DNA from: Helicobacter sp.
GTDB lineage: Bacteria; Campylobacterota; Campylobacteria; Campylobacterales; Helicobacteraceae
Length of the DNA: 20,085 nucleotides
Assembly: GCA_022766795.1 (NCBI GenBank)
Contig: JALEPE010000086.1
Span: 1-20,085, forward strand
Reading direction: 5' to 3'
The notes beneath the pieces are model-generated. The model did no database searches and was not told where the DNA came from. It saw only the letters and a program-made list of their open reading frames with translations. The translations under genes and the position numbers were made by a program. Shown here piece after piece: positions 1-8,984 of the stretch (its first letter is position 1; every line of letters starts with the position of its first letter).

Positions 1-12
1 AAGGATTGTCAT

Positions 13-2001
13 ATGTCGTCTATTGGTAGCAAGTTAATTGCGATTATTTGTCTATGCGTTTGTATTGTTGTTGCAACACTTAGTTTTTTGAATTATTCCA
101 CGAATGCAAGCTTTATCAAAAACAAGCTTGAAAACTATGAATTGCCTCTTGCGGGGGAGAAAGTCGCCTTGCGCGTGGATAAAGAGTTGAGCATTTATTT
201 GAGTGCTTCTAATGCAATGGCGCATAATGCCTATATTTTGGAGTGGATTGAAGGCGGGGAGAGTGCGCAATTACAGGGTTGGGAGCAGTTGTTTTTCAAA
301 AATCAACAAGCCATTGAAAAGGCATTTGGAGCTTTTACCACCTTTCTTGCTTCTGCTAAGACTGCGAAGTTTTATTCTAGCAGGAGTCTGGAATCTATAC
401 TTGATATAAAAGGTAAAGATAGCTGGTTTTTGGATTTGCAAAACGCAAAGGGTGATTATGTTTTAAACATTGACGCTGATAGAGTAAGTGGTAAGCAATC
501 TTTGTTTGTCAATTATAAAGTTTTGGACGATAAAGGCACATTTGTTGGCGCAACAGGACTTGGTGTTTCTGTGGAAGCATTAGCGGATTTCATCGCAAAA
601 GAGAAAATCGGTAAGAGCGGTTATTCTTTTGTGGTGAATACGAGCGGTAAGATTATCTTGCACCCTGATAGAAAGCTTATGGGCACATCGTCTCTTAGTG
701 ATTTAAGCGGTGTGCGCGACATTGCAAAAGATATGCTTAGCAATGCGAAATCCGTCTTTACTTATGTGGATAAGGATAAGGTGGAGCAAATTGCAGTGGC
801 AACGAGGCTTCCGGAGTTGGGTTATATCGTGATTAGTCAAATTTCTGCGAGTGAGGCTTATGAATCTCTTAATATGATTTTTTGGCGTTCCTTGATTCTG
901 GGCGTTGTTTTTGTGATTTTTGGCATTGTTTTTGCAGTTTTTGTGGGGCGATACTTCAAAAACAATATCACGAAATTGCAACAAGGAGTTCTTGAATTTT
1001 GTGAATATGTCAATTCCAAACGGGATTCCATTGCGCCAATCCATATTGCAAGTAAAGATGAAATCGGCACAATGGCGCGAGTATTAAATAAAGAAATTCA
1101 CAACACGCAAGAGAATTTGAAAATTAACAATGAGGTGATTAAGCAAGTGCAAGAAGTTGTGAATCGCATTGAAAAGGGTGATTTTAGCGGACAAATTACC
1201 TCTAAACCAAACAATCTTCAACTCATTTCCCTTGTTTCTTTGATTGAGCAACTAAAGACTTCTTTGCATACTTTGCTTACCAAAGCCACAGAAGTGCTAA
1301 CAGAGTTTGCGAATTATGATTTTACGAAGCGGTTAGAAGTAGGACATTATCAAAACGAGGCAAAGGATTTGCTAAGCGGAATCTCTAATCTCGGCGAGAT
1401 GATGCGCTCAATGCTCAAAGATGAGCTTAATCTCTCTAGCAATCTCGCTAATCAGTCCAACAGCCAAACAGAACAGATGAATACGCTTTTTGATTCTATG
1501 GAGAAGCAAGTAAGTGCGCTCGGCAAAATGGTGGATTTAGCGGCAGACATTACCGATTCTATGCAAAGTGTTTCAAGTCGCACTTCCGATGTGATTGCGC
1601 AGGGAGAGGATATTAAAAATGTCATCGGTATCATTCGGGATATTGCAGATCAAACAAACCTTTTAGCTCTCAATGCAGCGATTGAGGCGGCAAGGGCTGG
1701 GGAACACGGCAGGGGCTTTGCGGTTGTTGCCGATGAAGTGCGCAAACTTGCAGAACGCACACAAAAAAGCTTAGGTGAGATTGAGGCAAATACAAATCTC
1801 CTTGTGCAGTCTATTAATGATATGGCGGAATCCATTAAGGGGCAAGAGCAAGGCATTAATCAAATCAATGAAACCACAAACGCCATTAACGACGCCACGG
1901 AGGAGAATAAGCAAATCGTGCATAGTGTATTAGATGTTAGCAAACAGATTGACGCAAGTGCCTTGCAAATCAAATCCGATGTGGAGAAAAAGAAGTTTTA
2001 G
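13..2001 (+). CDS. Methyl-accepting chemotaxis protein (chemoreceptor)
   Basis: A 662-residue transmembrane chemoreceptor that senses a ligand in the periplasm and controls CheA through CheW. The first membrane segment is near residues 7-27. A periplasmic region of about 260 residues follows that looks like a double Cache sensor, then a second membrane segment (about 292-312) and a HAMP region. A second HAMP-like stretch lies near 430-460. The highly conserved signalling hairpin is at about 536-580 (ADQTNLLALNAAIEAARAGE, then HGRGFAVVADEVRKLA). The ATG is preceded by AAGGA at 1-5, so the start is inside the window and the gene is complete. There is no C-terminal CheR-docking pentapeptide; the protein ends in a lysine-rich tail. 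The ligand cannot be read from the sequence. The promoter lies outside the window. Confidence 0.95.
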   Translation: MSSIGSKLIAIICLCVCIVVATLSFLNYSTNASFIKNKLENYELPLAGEKVALRVDKELSIYLSASNAMAHNAYILEWIEGGESAQLQGWEQLFFKNQQAIEKAFGAFTTFLASAKTAKFYSSRSLESILDIKGKDSWFLDLQNAKGDYVLNIDADRVSGKQSLFVNYKVLDDKGTFVGATGLGVSVEALADFIAKEKIGKSGYSFVVNTSGKIILHPDRKLMGTSSLSDLSGVRDIAKDMLSNAKSVFTYVDKDKVEQIAVATRLPELGYIVISQISASEAYESLNMIFWRSLILGVVFVIFGIVFAVFVGRYFKNNITKLQQGVLEFCEYVNSKRDSIAPIHIASKDEIGTMARVLNKEIHNTQENLKINNEVIKQVQEVVNRIEKGDFSGQITSKPNNLQLISLVSLIEQLKTSLHTLLTKATEVLTEFANYDFTKRLEVGHYQNEAKDLLSGISNLGEMMRSMLKDELNLSSNLANQSNSQTEQMNTLFDSMEKQVSALGKMVDLAADITDSMQSVSSRTSDVIAQGEDIKNVIGIIRDIADQTNLLALNAAIEAARAGEHGRGFAVVADEVRKLAERTQKSLGEIEANTNLLVQSINDMAESIKGQEQGINQINETTNAINDATEENKQIVHSVLDVSKQIDASALQIKSDVEKKKF

Positions 2002-2077
2002 GGATTTAAAATAGTATTCTATAAATTCAGTAATATATCGCTGTTGGGATTCCATTGTAGAATCTTTGGTATGCAAA

Positions 2078-2118
2078 ATTATGGATTGCCAAGAAGCCTT
2101 ACGGCTTCTCGCAATGAC
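2078..2118 (+). repeat. Palindromic intergenic repeat, copy 1
   Basis: The copy begins ATTATGGATTGCC and ends TCGCAATGAC. The arms fold: ATTGC (2085-2089) pairs with GCAAT (2111-2115), and inside it AGAAGCC (2092-2098) pairs with GGCTTCT (2103-2109) around a 4-base loop. This is the best-preserved copy of the family in the window. Confidence 0.8.
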
Positions 2119-2145
2119 TAAGTGGTGAATTTTTCTATTTACAAG

Positions 2146-2192
2146 ATTATGGATTGCTTTGTTGCGTTTCGCATTGCCTCGCAATGAAGCGG
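2146..2192 (+). repeat. Palindromic intergenic repeat, copy 2
   Basis: It has the same ends as copy 1: ATTATGGATTGC at the left and CTCGCAATGA at the right, followed by AGCGG. The centre differs. The outer arm ATTGC (2153-2157) pairs with GCAAT (2181-2185), and an inner TGCG/CGCA stem spans 2163-2173. Confidence 0.75.
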
Positions 2193-2322
2193 TTTATATT
2201 CTTGCCAATTTACCTAACTATAACGTGCATTTTTTTATGTTTATTTTTGTAACTATTAATGGGTAGTGTGTAAAAAATTTACAAATTTTAATAAAAAAGA
2301 GTGGAATATTTTTGAAATGCGT

Positions 2323-2328
2323 TACAAT
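2323..2328 (+). promoter_or_regulatory. Probable -10 box for the helix-hairpin-helix gene
   Basis: TACAAT lies 23 bases upstream of the ATG in a long AT-rich stretch, which is typical of the vegetative promoters of this group; these often lack a clear -35. The predicted leader is under 20 bases, and no good ribosome site is visible in it. Confidence 0.4.
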
Positions 2329-2351
2329 AAAAACATCTTAATTTTTAAATA

Positions 2352-2618
2352 ATGTCAATGAAATTTTTATTTGTATGGCTATTAATGGCTTCGTGGTTGT
2401 TTGGCGCGGTGAATTTAAACACGGCAAGCAAAGGAGAATTAATGCAGGTTAAGGGAATCGGGGAAGTCAAAGCGCAGGCAATTTTGGATTATTGCGCTAT
2501 CAAGCCCTTTAAGTCTATTAATGAGCTTGGTAATATCAAAGGGTTTGGAGAGAAAACTTTAGAAATGTTAAAAGGTAAATTTGTGGTGGAGGAAATTTTA
2601 GAGACAAAAACCGAATAA
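2352..2618 (+). CDS. Small exported ComEA-like helix-hairpin-helix protein
   Basis: An 88-residue protein with a short hydrophobic N-terminal signal or anchor (about residues 3-18, ending near LFGA). It is followed directly by a ComEA-type double helix-hairpin-helix DNA-binding fold: VNLNTASKGELMQVKGIG, then INELGNIKGFGEKTLEML. ComEA proteins bind incoming double-stranded DNA in the periplasm during natural transformation, and small stand-alone versions like this are common in Campylobacterota. The start could be the ATG at 2352 or the one at 2358 (MKFLF); neither has a clear ribosome site. It stands alone, with about 150 bases before the next gene. Periplasmic DNA uptake is inferred from the fold and the signal; no other competence gene is nearby. 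Confidence 0.85.
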   Translation: MSMKFLFVWLLMASWLFGAVNLNTASKGELMQVKGIGEVKAQAILDYCAIKPFKSINELGNIKGFGEKTLEMLKGKFVVEEILETKTE

Positions 2619-2772
2619 AAATCAAACAAATAAAATATATCGCCTATTCAAGATAAAAAGATTTTAGATTTTTAAAGAATAAAATTTATATTTTTAGCTA
2701 TTTTTACTTGTAAATAAGCACTTTTTGGCTAGAATCGCGAGAATTTTAAGCAAAAATAATTCAAGGAAAAAT

Positions 2773-4242
2773 ATGCAAGTTTTAAACACGCAAAAATATG
2801 GCACACAAATGCGTGGTGGATTTGTCAAAATTCTAGGGTTGGTGGTTATTGTCGCATTAATTGGCTTTGGTATTTTTGCATTGAGTGCAGATTCGTTTGA
2901 GCGTGAAGCCCCAAAAATCACCATTAAAGAGTCGGCAAGTTGGAATCTAAAAGACAGCTTTCCTATTGAAATTAGCGATAATTTTGGTATCAAAAGTTAT
3001 AGTGTCGCGCTTGTAGAAAATGGGCAAAAAATCCCTCTTGATGTGCAGGATTTAACGACACAGAATGCAGTGTGCCTCGCTAAAAATGCAAACACTGCGC
3101 CTTTGGTGCAAAATATTATCACACAATCCCCAACAAAGAGCTTTTGTATCGGAATCCAAAAGCCACAAAATATCAAGCCTAATGCAGAATCGTTAATTCT
3201 TGAAGTAAGTGTGAAAGATACAAGTAATTGGAATTTCTTTAAAGGGAACACAACGACACAGCAATTCCGTATTGCGATTGATACTAAGAAGCCTGAATTA
3301 GCAATAGTTGCAAATTCTTATAAGGTTACGCAAGGCGGTAGCGCACTTGTGATTTTTCGTGCAGTAGATGAGCATTTAGAAAGGATTAAAATCACAAATG
3401 GTAATTTAGAGTTTGACGCGCAACCTTTCTATAAAGACGGATTCTACATTGCGCTTATTGCGTGGTCTAAGTTGCATAATGATTTTGCGCCAAAAATTAT
3501 TGCGAAAGATTTTGCAGGGAATGTAAGTGTTGTGCCGATTCCTTATTTTCAGCAAAAAAAGCAGTATAAAGATTCCACGATTCCGCTAACAGACGCATTT
3601 ATTGATGGCAAAATTTCTAGTTTGGTGCAAGAAATTGGAGAGAGGAACTTAGCAGAATTTAGTGATAAACTTGCAATTTTTCGCTACATCAACGAGGAAG
3701 TGCGTGAGGATACTTTTAATCGTGTCCTGAGTGCCGGACTCTTTTTGGATACAAAATCGCTTGTCAGTGAATTCCCCATTAAGCCCTTTGCGCCTTTACG
3801 CAATGGTGCAGTAATGGCGAGTTTTGGGGACCATCGCACATTTACATACAAGGGTGAGTTTGTCAGTGAATCCAATCATATGGGGCTAGATTTGGCAAGC
3901 GTTAAACAGGCTCCCGTCCTTTTAAGCAATCGGGGCATTGTTACACTAAATGAGTTTGTGGGGATTGATGGGAATGCGATTGTTATTAATCACGGGCTTG
4001 GGCTATCTACTCTGTATGCGCATTTAACAACATCTAATGTGAATGTGGGGGATGTAGTGGAAGCAGGAGAAGTGATTGCAAAGACTGGAAATACTGGTTT
4101 GGCACTTGGCGACCACTTGCATTTTAGTGTTTTGGTGCAGGGCTATGAAGTTTGGAATGCTGAGTGGATGGATGCACAATGGATTAAACTCAACATTGCA
4201 GATGTGATTGCAGAAGCAAAGGCGATTATTGATAAAATCTAA
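2773..4242 (+). CDS. Membrane-anchored M23 family metallopeptidase
   Basis: A probable cell-wall endopeptidase of 489 residues. I place the start at ATG 2773, five bases after AAGGA (2763-2767), rather than at the upstream in-frame TTG at 2725. One membrane segment lies near residues 17-37, so the bulk is periplasmic. A long region of beta-rich, Ig-like character follows, and the C-terminal LytM/M23 domain starts near residue 360. Zinc ligands are visible as H369 and D373 in HMGLD and H450 in HLHF, with H448 and H417 (YAHL) as the catalytic-site histidines, so the enzyme should be active. It cleaves peptide cross-links in peptidoglycan by family knowledge; the exact bond is not readable. It is followed nine bases later by minC, which suggests a shared division/envelope operon. 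Confidence 0.9.
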   Translation: MQVLNTQKYGTQMRGGFVKILGLVVIVALIGFGIFALSADSFEREAPKITIKESASWNLKDSFPIEISDNFGIKSYSVALVENGQKIPLDVQDLTTQNAVCLAKNANTAPLVQNIITQSPTKSFCIGIQKPQNIKPNAESLILEVSVKDTSNWNFFKGNTTTQQFRIAIDTKKPELAIVANSYKVTQGGSALVIFRAVDEHLERIKITNGNLEFDAQPFYKDGFYIALIAWSKLHNDFAPKIIAKDFAGNVSVVPIPYFQQKKQYKDSTIPLTDAFIDGKISSLVQEIGERNLAEFSDKLAIFRYINEEVREDTFNRVLSAGLFLDTKSLVSEFPIKPFAPLRNGAVMASFGDHRTFTYKGEFVSESNHMGLDLASVKQAPVLLSNRGIVTLNEFVGIDGNAIVINHGLGLSTLYAHLTTSNVNVGDVVEAGEVIAKTGNTGLALGDHLHFSVLVQGYEVWNAEWMDAQWIKLNIADVIAEAKAIIDKI

Positions 4243-4251
4243 GGGCAGAGA

Positions 4252-4935
4252 ATGGTAAAAACAAGGCAGAAAAATTTTCGTGCATTTATCTTTGTAGAGG
4301 GTGATACAGAGGAGACAATTGCATATATTGCAAAAAATTTAGAATTATTAAAAAGTCTTTTGCTGGTTTTTGCATATCCACTAAAGGAACATCATGCGCC
4401 TTTGTTGGAGTATTTAAATGCAGAGGGTTTTCATTTCGTTCAAGCCAATAATACAGAAAAATTAGGGTTAGAATCTAATATGATGAAGGAATCGCATAAA
4501 GTTGCAAGTATTGATGTAGCACAAACGCAAATGCGTGATTCTATTAGCCCTGCGCAAACTGCAAACACTAATTTTGCGGTTAATGCGGAATCTCAAAGTG
4601 CGCTAGAATTGCCCCTATTAGATTCTACACATACACAGGATACACTTGTTTTGCACCGCACGATTCGTAGTGGTGAGGAAATTATTACACGGGGTGATAT
4701 TACGATTTTTGGACGCATTAATAGTGGCGCACATATCCAAAGTGATGGAAATGTGCAGATTTTTGGTGTCATTAGTGGGAATGTATTTTGCAATGGCACT
4801 TATATGATTTTAGGAAAAGTGGGCGAGGGGAACATTTTATTTCAAGGTGAAATCCTTGATAAAACATTGCTACAATATCCCTATAACAAAGTCTATAAAA
4901 AACAGGATTCCATTATTATTGAGGAATTAAGATGA
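4252..4935 (+). CDS. minC: Septum site-determining protein MinC
   Basis: A 227-residue inhibitor of FtsZ assembly that works with MinD to keep division at midcell. The N-terminal domain (about 1-75) is diverged. A poorly conserved linker spans about 75-130. The C-terminal MinC beta-helix runs from about 133: HRTIRSGEEI, then GDITIFGRINSGAHI and GNVQIFGVISGNVF match the repeated glycine-turn pattern of MinC. An AAGGG ribosome site precedes the ATG. The stop overlaps the lpxC start (ATGA at 4932-4935), so the two are translationally coupled. MinD and MinE are not in the window. The pairing of minC with lpxC matches my recollection of Helicobacter pylori gene order. Confidence 0.9.
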   Translation: MVKTRQKNFRAFIFVEGDTEETIAYIAKNLELLKSLLLVFAYPLKEHHAPLLEYLNAEGFHFVQANNTEKLGLESNMMKESHKVASIDVAQTQMRDSISPAQTANTNFAVNAESQSALELPLLDSTHTQDTLVLHRTIRSGEEIITRGDITIFGRINSGAHIQSDGNVQIFGVISGNVFCNGTYMILGKVGEGNILFQGEILDKTLLQYPYNKVYKKQDSIIIEELR

Positions 4936-5819
4936 AACAACAAACAATTGCAAAAAAAGTAGAATTAGTTGGAATCGGATTGCATAAGGGGGTGCCGGTT
5001 AAAATGGTGTTGGAGCCATTAGATGAAAATTGTGGAATCCACTTTTATCGCAGTGATGTAGGGGTGAGTATCCCTTTAAAGCCCGAAAGTGTAGTAGATA
5101 CGACAATGGCAACGGTGATTGCAAAAGATGGACATAAAGTTTCTACGATTGAGCATTTACTTTCAGCAATTCACGCCTATGGTATTGATAATGTCAAAGT
5201 TACCCTAGATAATGAGGAAGTTCCGATAATGGACGGCAGTAGTATTGGATATTGTATGCTATTAGAGGAAGCAGGGATTGTCAAGCAAAATGCTGTAAAA
5301 AAAATCTTAAAAATTAAATCACCCATTGAAGTCAAAGAAGGTGATAAATTTGTGCGCTTTGAACCTAGTAGTGTGTGCGTGTTTGACTTCTCTATTCATT
5401 TTCCACACCCTGCAATTGGTACGCAACATTATATTTTTAATTTCTCTACCAAAAATTATAAAGAAGAGATTGCACGGGCTAGAACCTTTGGTTTTTTAAA
5501 CGAAGTGCAATATTTGCGTTCTATTGGTTTAGCACTTGGAGGTTCGTTAGAAAATGCAATTGTGTTAGATGAGTCAAGCATTTTAAATAAAGAAGGCTTG
5601 CGCTATAAAGAGGAATTTGTGCGCCATAAAATTTTAGACGCTATTGGCGATATGGCATTGCTTGGGATTCCGCTTTTTGGGACTTATGTATCCTATGCGG
5701 GTAGCCATAAATTAAACCATTTACTCACAAAAAAACTTTTTGAAAATAGTGAGGCTTACGAGATTTTAGAGACAGAGGAATTACAGGAAGCTTATGAATA
5801 CGCCTTGCAAAATGCGTAA
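4932..5819 (+). CDS. lpxC: UDP-3-O-acyl-N-acetylglucosamine deacetylase
   Basis: A 295-residue cytosolic zinc enzyme that catalyses the first committed step of lipid A synthesis, removing acetate from UDP-3-O-acyl-GlcNAc. All expected motifs are present. H75 lies in TIEHLLSAI, H232 and D236 in HKILDAIGD (zinc ligands), and H259 in AGSHKLNH (catalytic acid), with MDGSS at about residue 100. Length is normal for the family. The ATG overlaps the minC stop by four bases. The coding region overlaps the next gene at its 3' end, which keeps the block co-transcribed. Confidence 0.97.
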   Translation: MKQQTIAKKVELVGIGLHKGVPVKMVLEPLDENCGIHFYRSDVGVSIPLKPESVVDTTMATVIAKDGHKVSTIEHLLSAIHAYGIDNVKVTLDNEEVPIMDGSSIGYCMLLEEAGIVKQNAVKKILKIKSPIEVKEGDKFVRFEPSSVCVFDFSIHFPHPAIGTQHYIFNFSTKNYKEEIARARTFGFLNEVQYLRSIGLALGGSLENAIVLDESSILNKEGLRYKEEFVRHKILDAIGDMALLGIPLFGTYVSYAGSHKLNHLLTKKLFENSEAYEILETEELQEAYEYALQNA

Positions 5820-6318
5820 AATTCTAATTCTACCTAATGTTGCAAACGCACCAACGCTTATTGGTGTGTATGATACAAGTTGCAATTTAGTGGAATCCCA
5901 TACGCTTGAGATTCCACTTAGTGATGGGCTTGTGCCATTTTTTGTGGTATTTGAAAATAAGGGCGTGAAATTTAAAGAATTGTATTTTGTGCGCGGACCT
6001 GGAAGTTTTATGGCGTTGAAACTTATTTATCTTTTTGCTAAAACCTTACAAATCACTAAAAATATTGCACTTTACGCGACAGATGCATTTTATTTTAATA
6101 ATAATTCTCCCATTAAAGCGTATGGGAATTGTTATTTTGTAAAAGAAAATGTGGAAACCCATACCGCAGAGCTTCACACATCGCCTAATATTTTGCTTAA
6201 AACCTACAATGCGCCTAATGCAATTCCACCTATTGCACCCTTTGCTTTGCCAAAGGTGCTAAATTTAGAAATTTTTAGCACAGAGCTTAACCCATTGTAT
6301 GTTCTACCCCCTATTTGA
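5794..6318 (+). CDS. Degenerate TsaB/YeaZ-like protein
   Basis: This protein of 168-174 residues resembles TsaB, the scaffold subunit of the enzyme complex that makes the t6A modification in tRNA. The best match is VRGPGSFMALKLIYLFAKTL, against the family's GPGSFTGLR...AKGLA. The usual N-terminal IDTS motif is missing, with LPNVANAPTL in its place, and the C-terminal half is short and unlike the standard family. The start is uncertain. ATG 5794 has AGGAAG just upstream at short spacing but overlaps lpxC by 26 bases. ATG 5812 overlaps by eight bases and gives a more usual N-terminus (MRKILIL). I recall a hypothetical gene at this place next to lpxC in related genomes. A role in t6A formation is an inference. 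Confidence 0.7.
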   Translation: MNTPCKMRKILILPNVANAPTLIGVYDTSCNLVESHTLEIPLSDGLVPFFVVFENKGVKFKELYFVRGPGSFMALKLIYLFAKTLQITKNIALYATDAFYFNNNSPIKAYGNCYFVKENVETHTAELHTSPNILLKTYNAPNAIPPIAPFALPKVLNLEIFSTELNPLYVLPPI

Positions 6319-6326
6319 GGTGTTTT

Positions 6327-7256
6327 ATGAGTCAGGAAAGTTTTTTACATTGTGGGATTCCAACAAAACAATCAAAATTAAGCCCTCAACGCAAAGCAAC
6401 ATTGGTTTCAAGTTGCACAGCATTTGTATTAATTTGCGTGAAATTTATTGCCGGAATTCTAAGTGGTTCGGTAGCGATTCTAGCAAGTGCGATTGATTCC
6501 TTGTTAGATTTGTCTGCTTCACTCTTTAATCTCTACGCTGTTACAAAAGCTGAGCAGCCAGCTGATTTAGAGTTTAATTATGGACGAGGTAAGACAGAAT
6601 CGCTAGCAGCGGTGATTGAGGGAAGCGTGATTTTAGTGTCAGGCATTTTCATTGTTTATCAATCGGTAAAAAAGTTTTTCACAGATAATGCCATTACACA
6701 ACTAGATTTTTCACTTTATGTAATGGTGTGTTCACTAATTGTTACAACTTTGCTCGTTTTATACTTAAATAGGATTGCTAAAATAAGTAACAATTTGGTA
6801 ATTAAAGCCGATGCGTTACATTATAAAACCGATATTTTAAGCAATGGTGTAGTGCTTGTGGCATTAGTGCTTGTTAAAATTACAGGCTTTACAATGATTG
6901 ATGCGATTTTTGGAATCGGAATTGGAATCTATGTTGCTTACTCTGCCTTTGGGCTGTTAAAAGAGGGCGTCTTGGTGTTACTAGATCGTGCCTTAGACGA
7001 GGAAAAACTGCAAAAAGTTCGAGAAGTTTTAGAATCTAATGTGAGGATTGCGAGCTATCACGACTTAAAAACGCGTCAAAGCGGTGATACAAATTTTGTA
7101 GAAGTGCATTTAGTTTTTAATGATACGATTTTATTAAAGGACGCACACGATGTTGCAGATTCCATAGAGTGCAAGATTCAGAGCTTGGAAGGTAAGTGGA
7201 TTGTGATTACACATTTAGATCCTTATGATGACGAGGCGCATATATGCAGTATTTAG
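6327..7256 (+). CDS. Cation diffusion facilitator family metal efflux transporter (FieF-like)
   Basis: A 309-residue inner-membrane exporter of divalent metal ions (zinc, iron or manganese) that works as a proton antiporter. I use ATG 6327, six bases after GAGG at 6317-6320; the in-frame TTG at 6315 is less likely. Six membrane helices are expected in the first 220 residues, with a cytosolic C-terminal metal-sensing domain after that. The transport-site residues are visible: D57 and D61 in DSLLD (helix 2), and H165 and D169 in HYKTD (helix 5). This DD-HD set is the FieF/zinc type. The C-terminal domain ends in HLDPYDDE. The 3' end overlaps the next gene by 13 bases. Confidence 0.92.
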   Translation: MSQESFLHCGIPTKQSKLSPQRKATLVSSCTAFVLICVKFIAGILSGSVAILASAIDSLLDLSASLFNLYAVTKAEQPADLEFNYGRGKTESLAAVIEGSVILVSGIFIVYQSVKKFFTDNAITQLDFSLYVMVCSLIVTTLLVLYLNRIAKISNNLVIKADALHYKTDILSNGVVLVALVLVKITGFTMIDAIFGIGIGIYVAYSAFGLLKEGVLVLLDRALDEEKLQKVREVLESNVRIASYHDLKTRQSGDTNFVEVHLVFNDTILLKDAHDVADSIECKIQSLEGKWIVITHLDPYDDEAHICSI

Positions 7257-8974
7257 TTGATTTTTTACAAAATCCCATTAATAAAACCAAAGTTTATCCT
7301 TTTTTAAAATGCAGTCAAGACGAAGCCTTGATACTGCGCTATCTATCAGAGGAGTTATTAAAGGGCAACGATGAAGTGAGTTGTATTGATATGATACATG
7401 CACTTTTTGCCCCTCAAGATTCCATTGAAATTTTGCATTACTTACCATTAGTTAAGAACCTATTGGAGCTAGGTTGGATTGCACAGCATAGTTTTTTAAA
7501 GAATCTAAGTCAAGAAGTAGTGCTTTTAGAATTATTAAATATGACATTTTCTTTAAGCGTAAGTTTCTTGAAACTGCTAGAAGAGGGTGGAATCAATCCA
7601 AAGCTTCCTAAAATTGCCCCTTATAGCGATCATTTAGAATATTTAAAAGACCAATTTTCTTGCATTGCATTGCTCCATAGCCTAAGTCCCTATAAAAAAG
7701 ACAATCACACCTCACCCCTACTTAAAAAGGGTTTGCAAAAATACAAAAGTCTGCAAGAGCGAATCCAAGAGCGTTTAATGCTAACTAAGGAGAAGCTAAG
7801 CGTGGAGCATATTTGCCAGGAAGCACGCTTAAATGCGCAGGAAAAAGTGATTTTCTTAGCATTGGTTAGGGAGGAATATTTAGGTAAAGAGAGTGAGGGG
7901 AGAGAACTCAATGAACTCATAAATCTTGTGAGTTTAAATGATTATGAAAGAATGAAAAACCGCGCCTTGCTAGATGATAAAAGTGCCTTAGTGGAGAAGG
8001 GTTTAGTGGATTATGATGAGATTTTAAATCCTTTTGGTGGCGTGAGTCGGACATTTTTTATTCCCGATGCAATGCTTAAAAAAATTACCCACCCTCAAAA
8101 CCATAGCCAAAAAGAGCGTGTTAGTTTAGAATCGCTCGTACAAGACCAAGAGATTTTTGAGTTTGTGCGTCCCAAAGCGAGTTTAAATGATGTGGTGCTA
8201 AGTCCAAGCACGAAAGAAACTTTAGAGGTTTTGTTAAAACAAATGGATTTAAAGGTATTGCAAAGATTAAAAGATTGGGGGATTAAGGACAAAAAGCGTG
8301 GGATTGATGCGAAAATCATATTCTATGGTGCAGCGGGGACAGGTAAAACACTCACCGCCTTAGCCTTAGCAAAGTCGCTTAAAAAATCTGTGCTTAGCTT
8401 TGATTGCTCTAAGATTCTATCTATGTATGTGGGTGAGAGTGAAAAAAATGTCCGAAAAATCTTTGAATCTTATAAAGAGCTTTGTGCCACTTCTAAGCAA
8501 ACCCCGATTCTACTTTTAGATGAAGCAGATCAATTTCTAAGCACGCGAAGCACGAGTAGCGCGGGCAGTGCGGATAAAATGCACAACCAAATGCAAAACA
8601 TTTTTTTGGAGCAAATTGAAAAGTTTGATGGAATCTTAATTGCAACAACAAATCTTTTAGAAACGCTAGATACAGCATTTTCAAGACGATTTAATTATAA
8701 GATTGAATTTAAAAAACCAAATTTTGATGAGCGAATACGTTTATGGGAGAAACTGCTACCTAAAAATGCGCCTTATGCAAAAGATTTTGATATTAAAAAA
8801 CTTGCAGAATATACGCTAAGCGGAGGGCAAATTGCGCTTGTGGTGAAAAATACTGCGTATGCCATTGCAAGCCTTAAAACGCCGGAATTTAGCACGCAAA
8901 GCTTTTTGAATGAAATTAAAAGAGAGCTGAAATCTAACTTTGATGGTGCGCGGGAAATGGGATTTCACCTTTAA
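7244..8974 (+). CDS. AAA family ATPase with unrecognised N-terminal region
   Basis: A 576-residue cytosolic protein. The C-terminal third is a typical AAA module: Walker A GAAGTGKT at 362-369, Walker B ILLLDEAD with D426 and E427, sensor 1 in IATTN, and a paired arginine finger (SRRF). The module is closest in style to stand-alone AAA proteins of the Ycf46/FtsH-like kind, but no protease domain follows it. The first 340 residues are leucine- and charge-rich and helical, and I recognise no domain there. The substrate is unknown. It starts within the end of the metal transporter gene with GAGG upstream, so it is probably translated from the same message. Confidence 0.85.
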   Translation: MQYLVDFLQNPINKTKVYPFLKCSQDEALILRYLSEELLKGNDEVSCIDMIHALFAPQDSIEILHYLPLVKNLLELGWIAQHSFLKNLSQEVVLLELLNMTFSLSVSFLKLLEEGGINPKLPKIAPYSDHLEYLKDQFSCIALLHSLSPYKKDNHTSPLLKKGLQKYKSLQERIQERLMLTKEKLSVEHICQEARLNAQEKVIFLALVREEYLGKESEGRELNELINLVSLNDYERMKNRALLDDKSALVEKGLVDYDEILNPFGGVSRTFFIPDAMLKKITHPQNHSQKERVSLESLVQDQEIFEFVRPKASLNDVVLSPSTKETLEVLLKQMDLKVLQRLKDWGIKDKKRGIDAKIIFYGAAGTGKTLTALALAKSLKKSVLSFDCSKILSMYVGESEKNVRKIFESYKELCATSKQTPILLLDEADQFLSTRSTSSAGSADKMHNQMQNIFLEQIEKFDGILIATTNLLETLDTAFSRRFNYKIEFKKPNFDERIRLWEKLLPKNAPYAKDFDIKKLAEYTLSGGQIALVVKNTAYAIASLKTPEFSTQSFLNEIKRELKSNFDGAREMGFHL

Positions 8975-8984
8975 ACATCGCTTA

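Larger units (their letters stand above)
2002..2351. other. Gene-free gap with two palindromic repeats and a promoter
   Basis: No credible gene lies in these 350 bases. The gap holds two copies of the dispersed palindromic repeat (2078-2118 and 2146-2192). It then runs into a very AT-rich stretch that carries the probable promoter of the next gene. The first palindrome is a strong hairpin and may help end chemoreceptor transcription, although no run of T follows it directly. Confidence 0.7.

Noticed and set aside
1930..2184. Minus-strand open frame of 84 residues downstream of the chemoreceptor
   Set aside because: It covers the chemoreceptor 3' end and the two palindromic repeats, and its peptide (VIARSRKASWQS) is just translated repeat sequence. 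There is no ribosome site.
2725..2772. Longer N-terminus of the M23 peptidase from TTG 2725
   Set aside because: It has no ribosome site, and the ATG at 2773 has AAGGA at five bases and gives a normal membrane anchor.
5290..5310. A-run in lpxC as a phase-variation switch
   Set aside because: The reading frame is intact, the gene is essential in LPS-making bacteria, and A runs are common in DNA of this composition.
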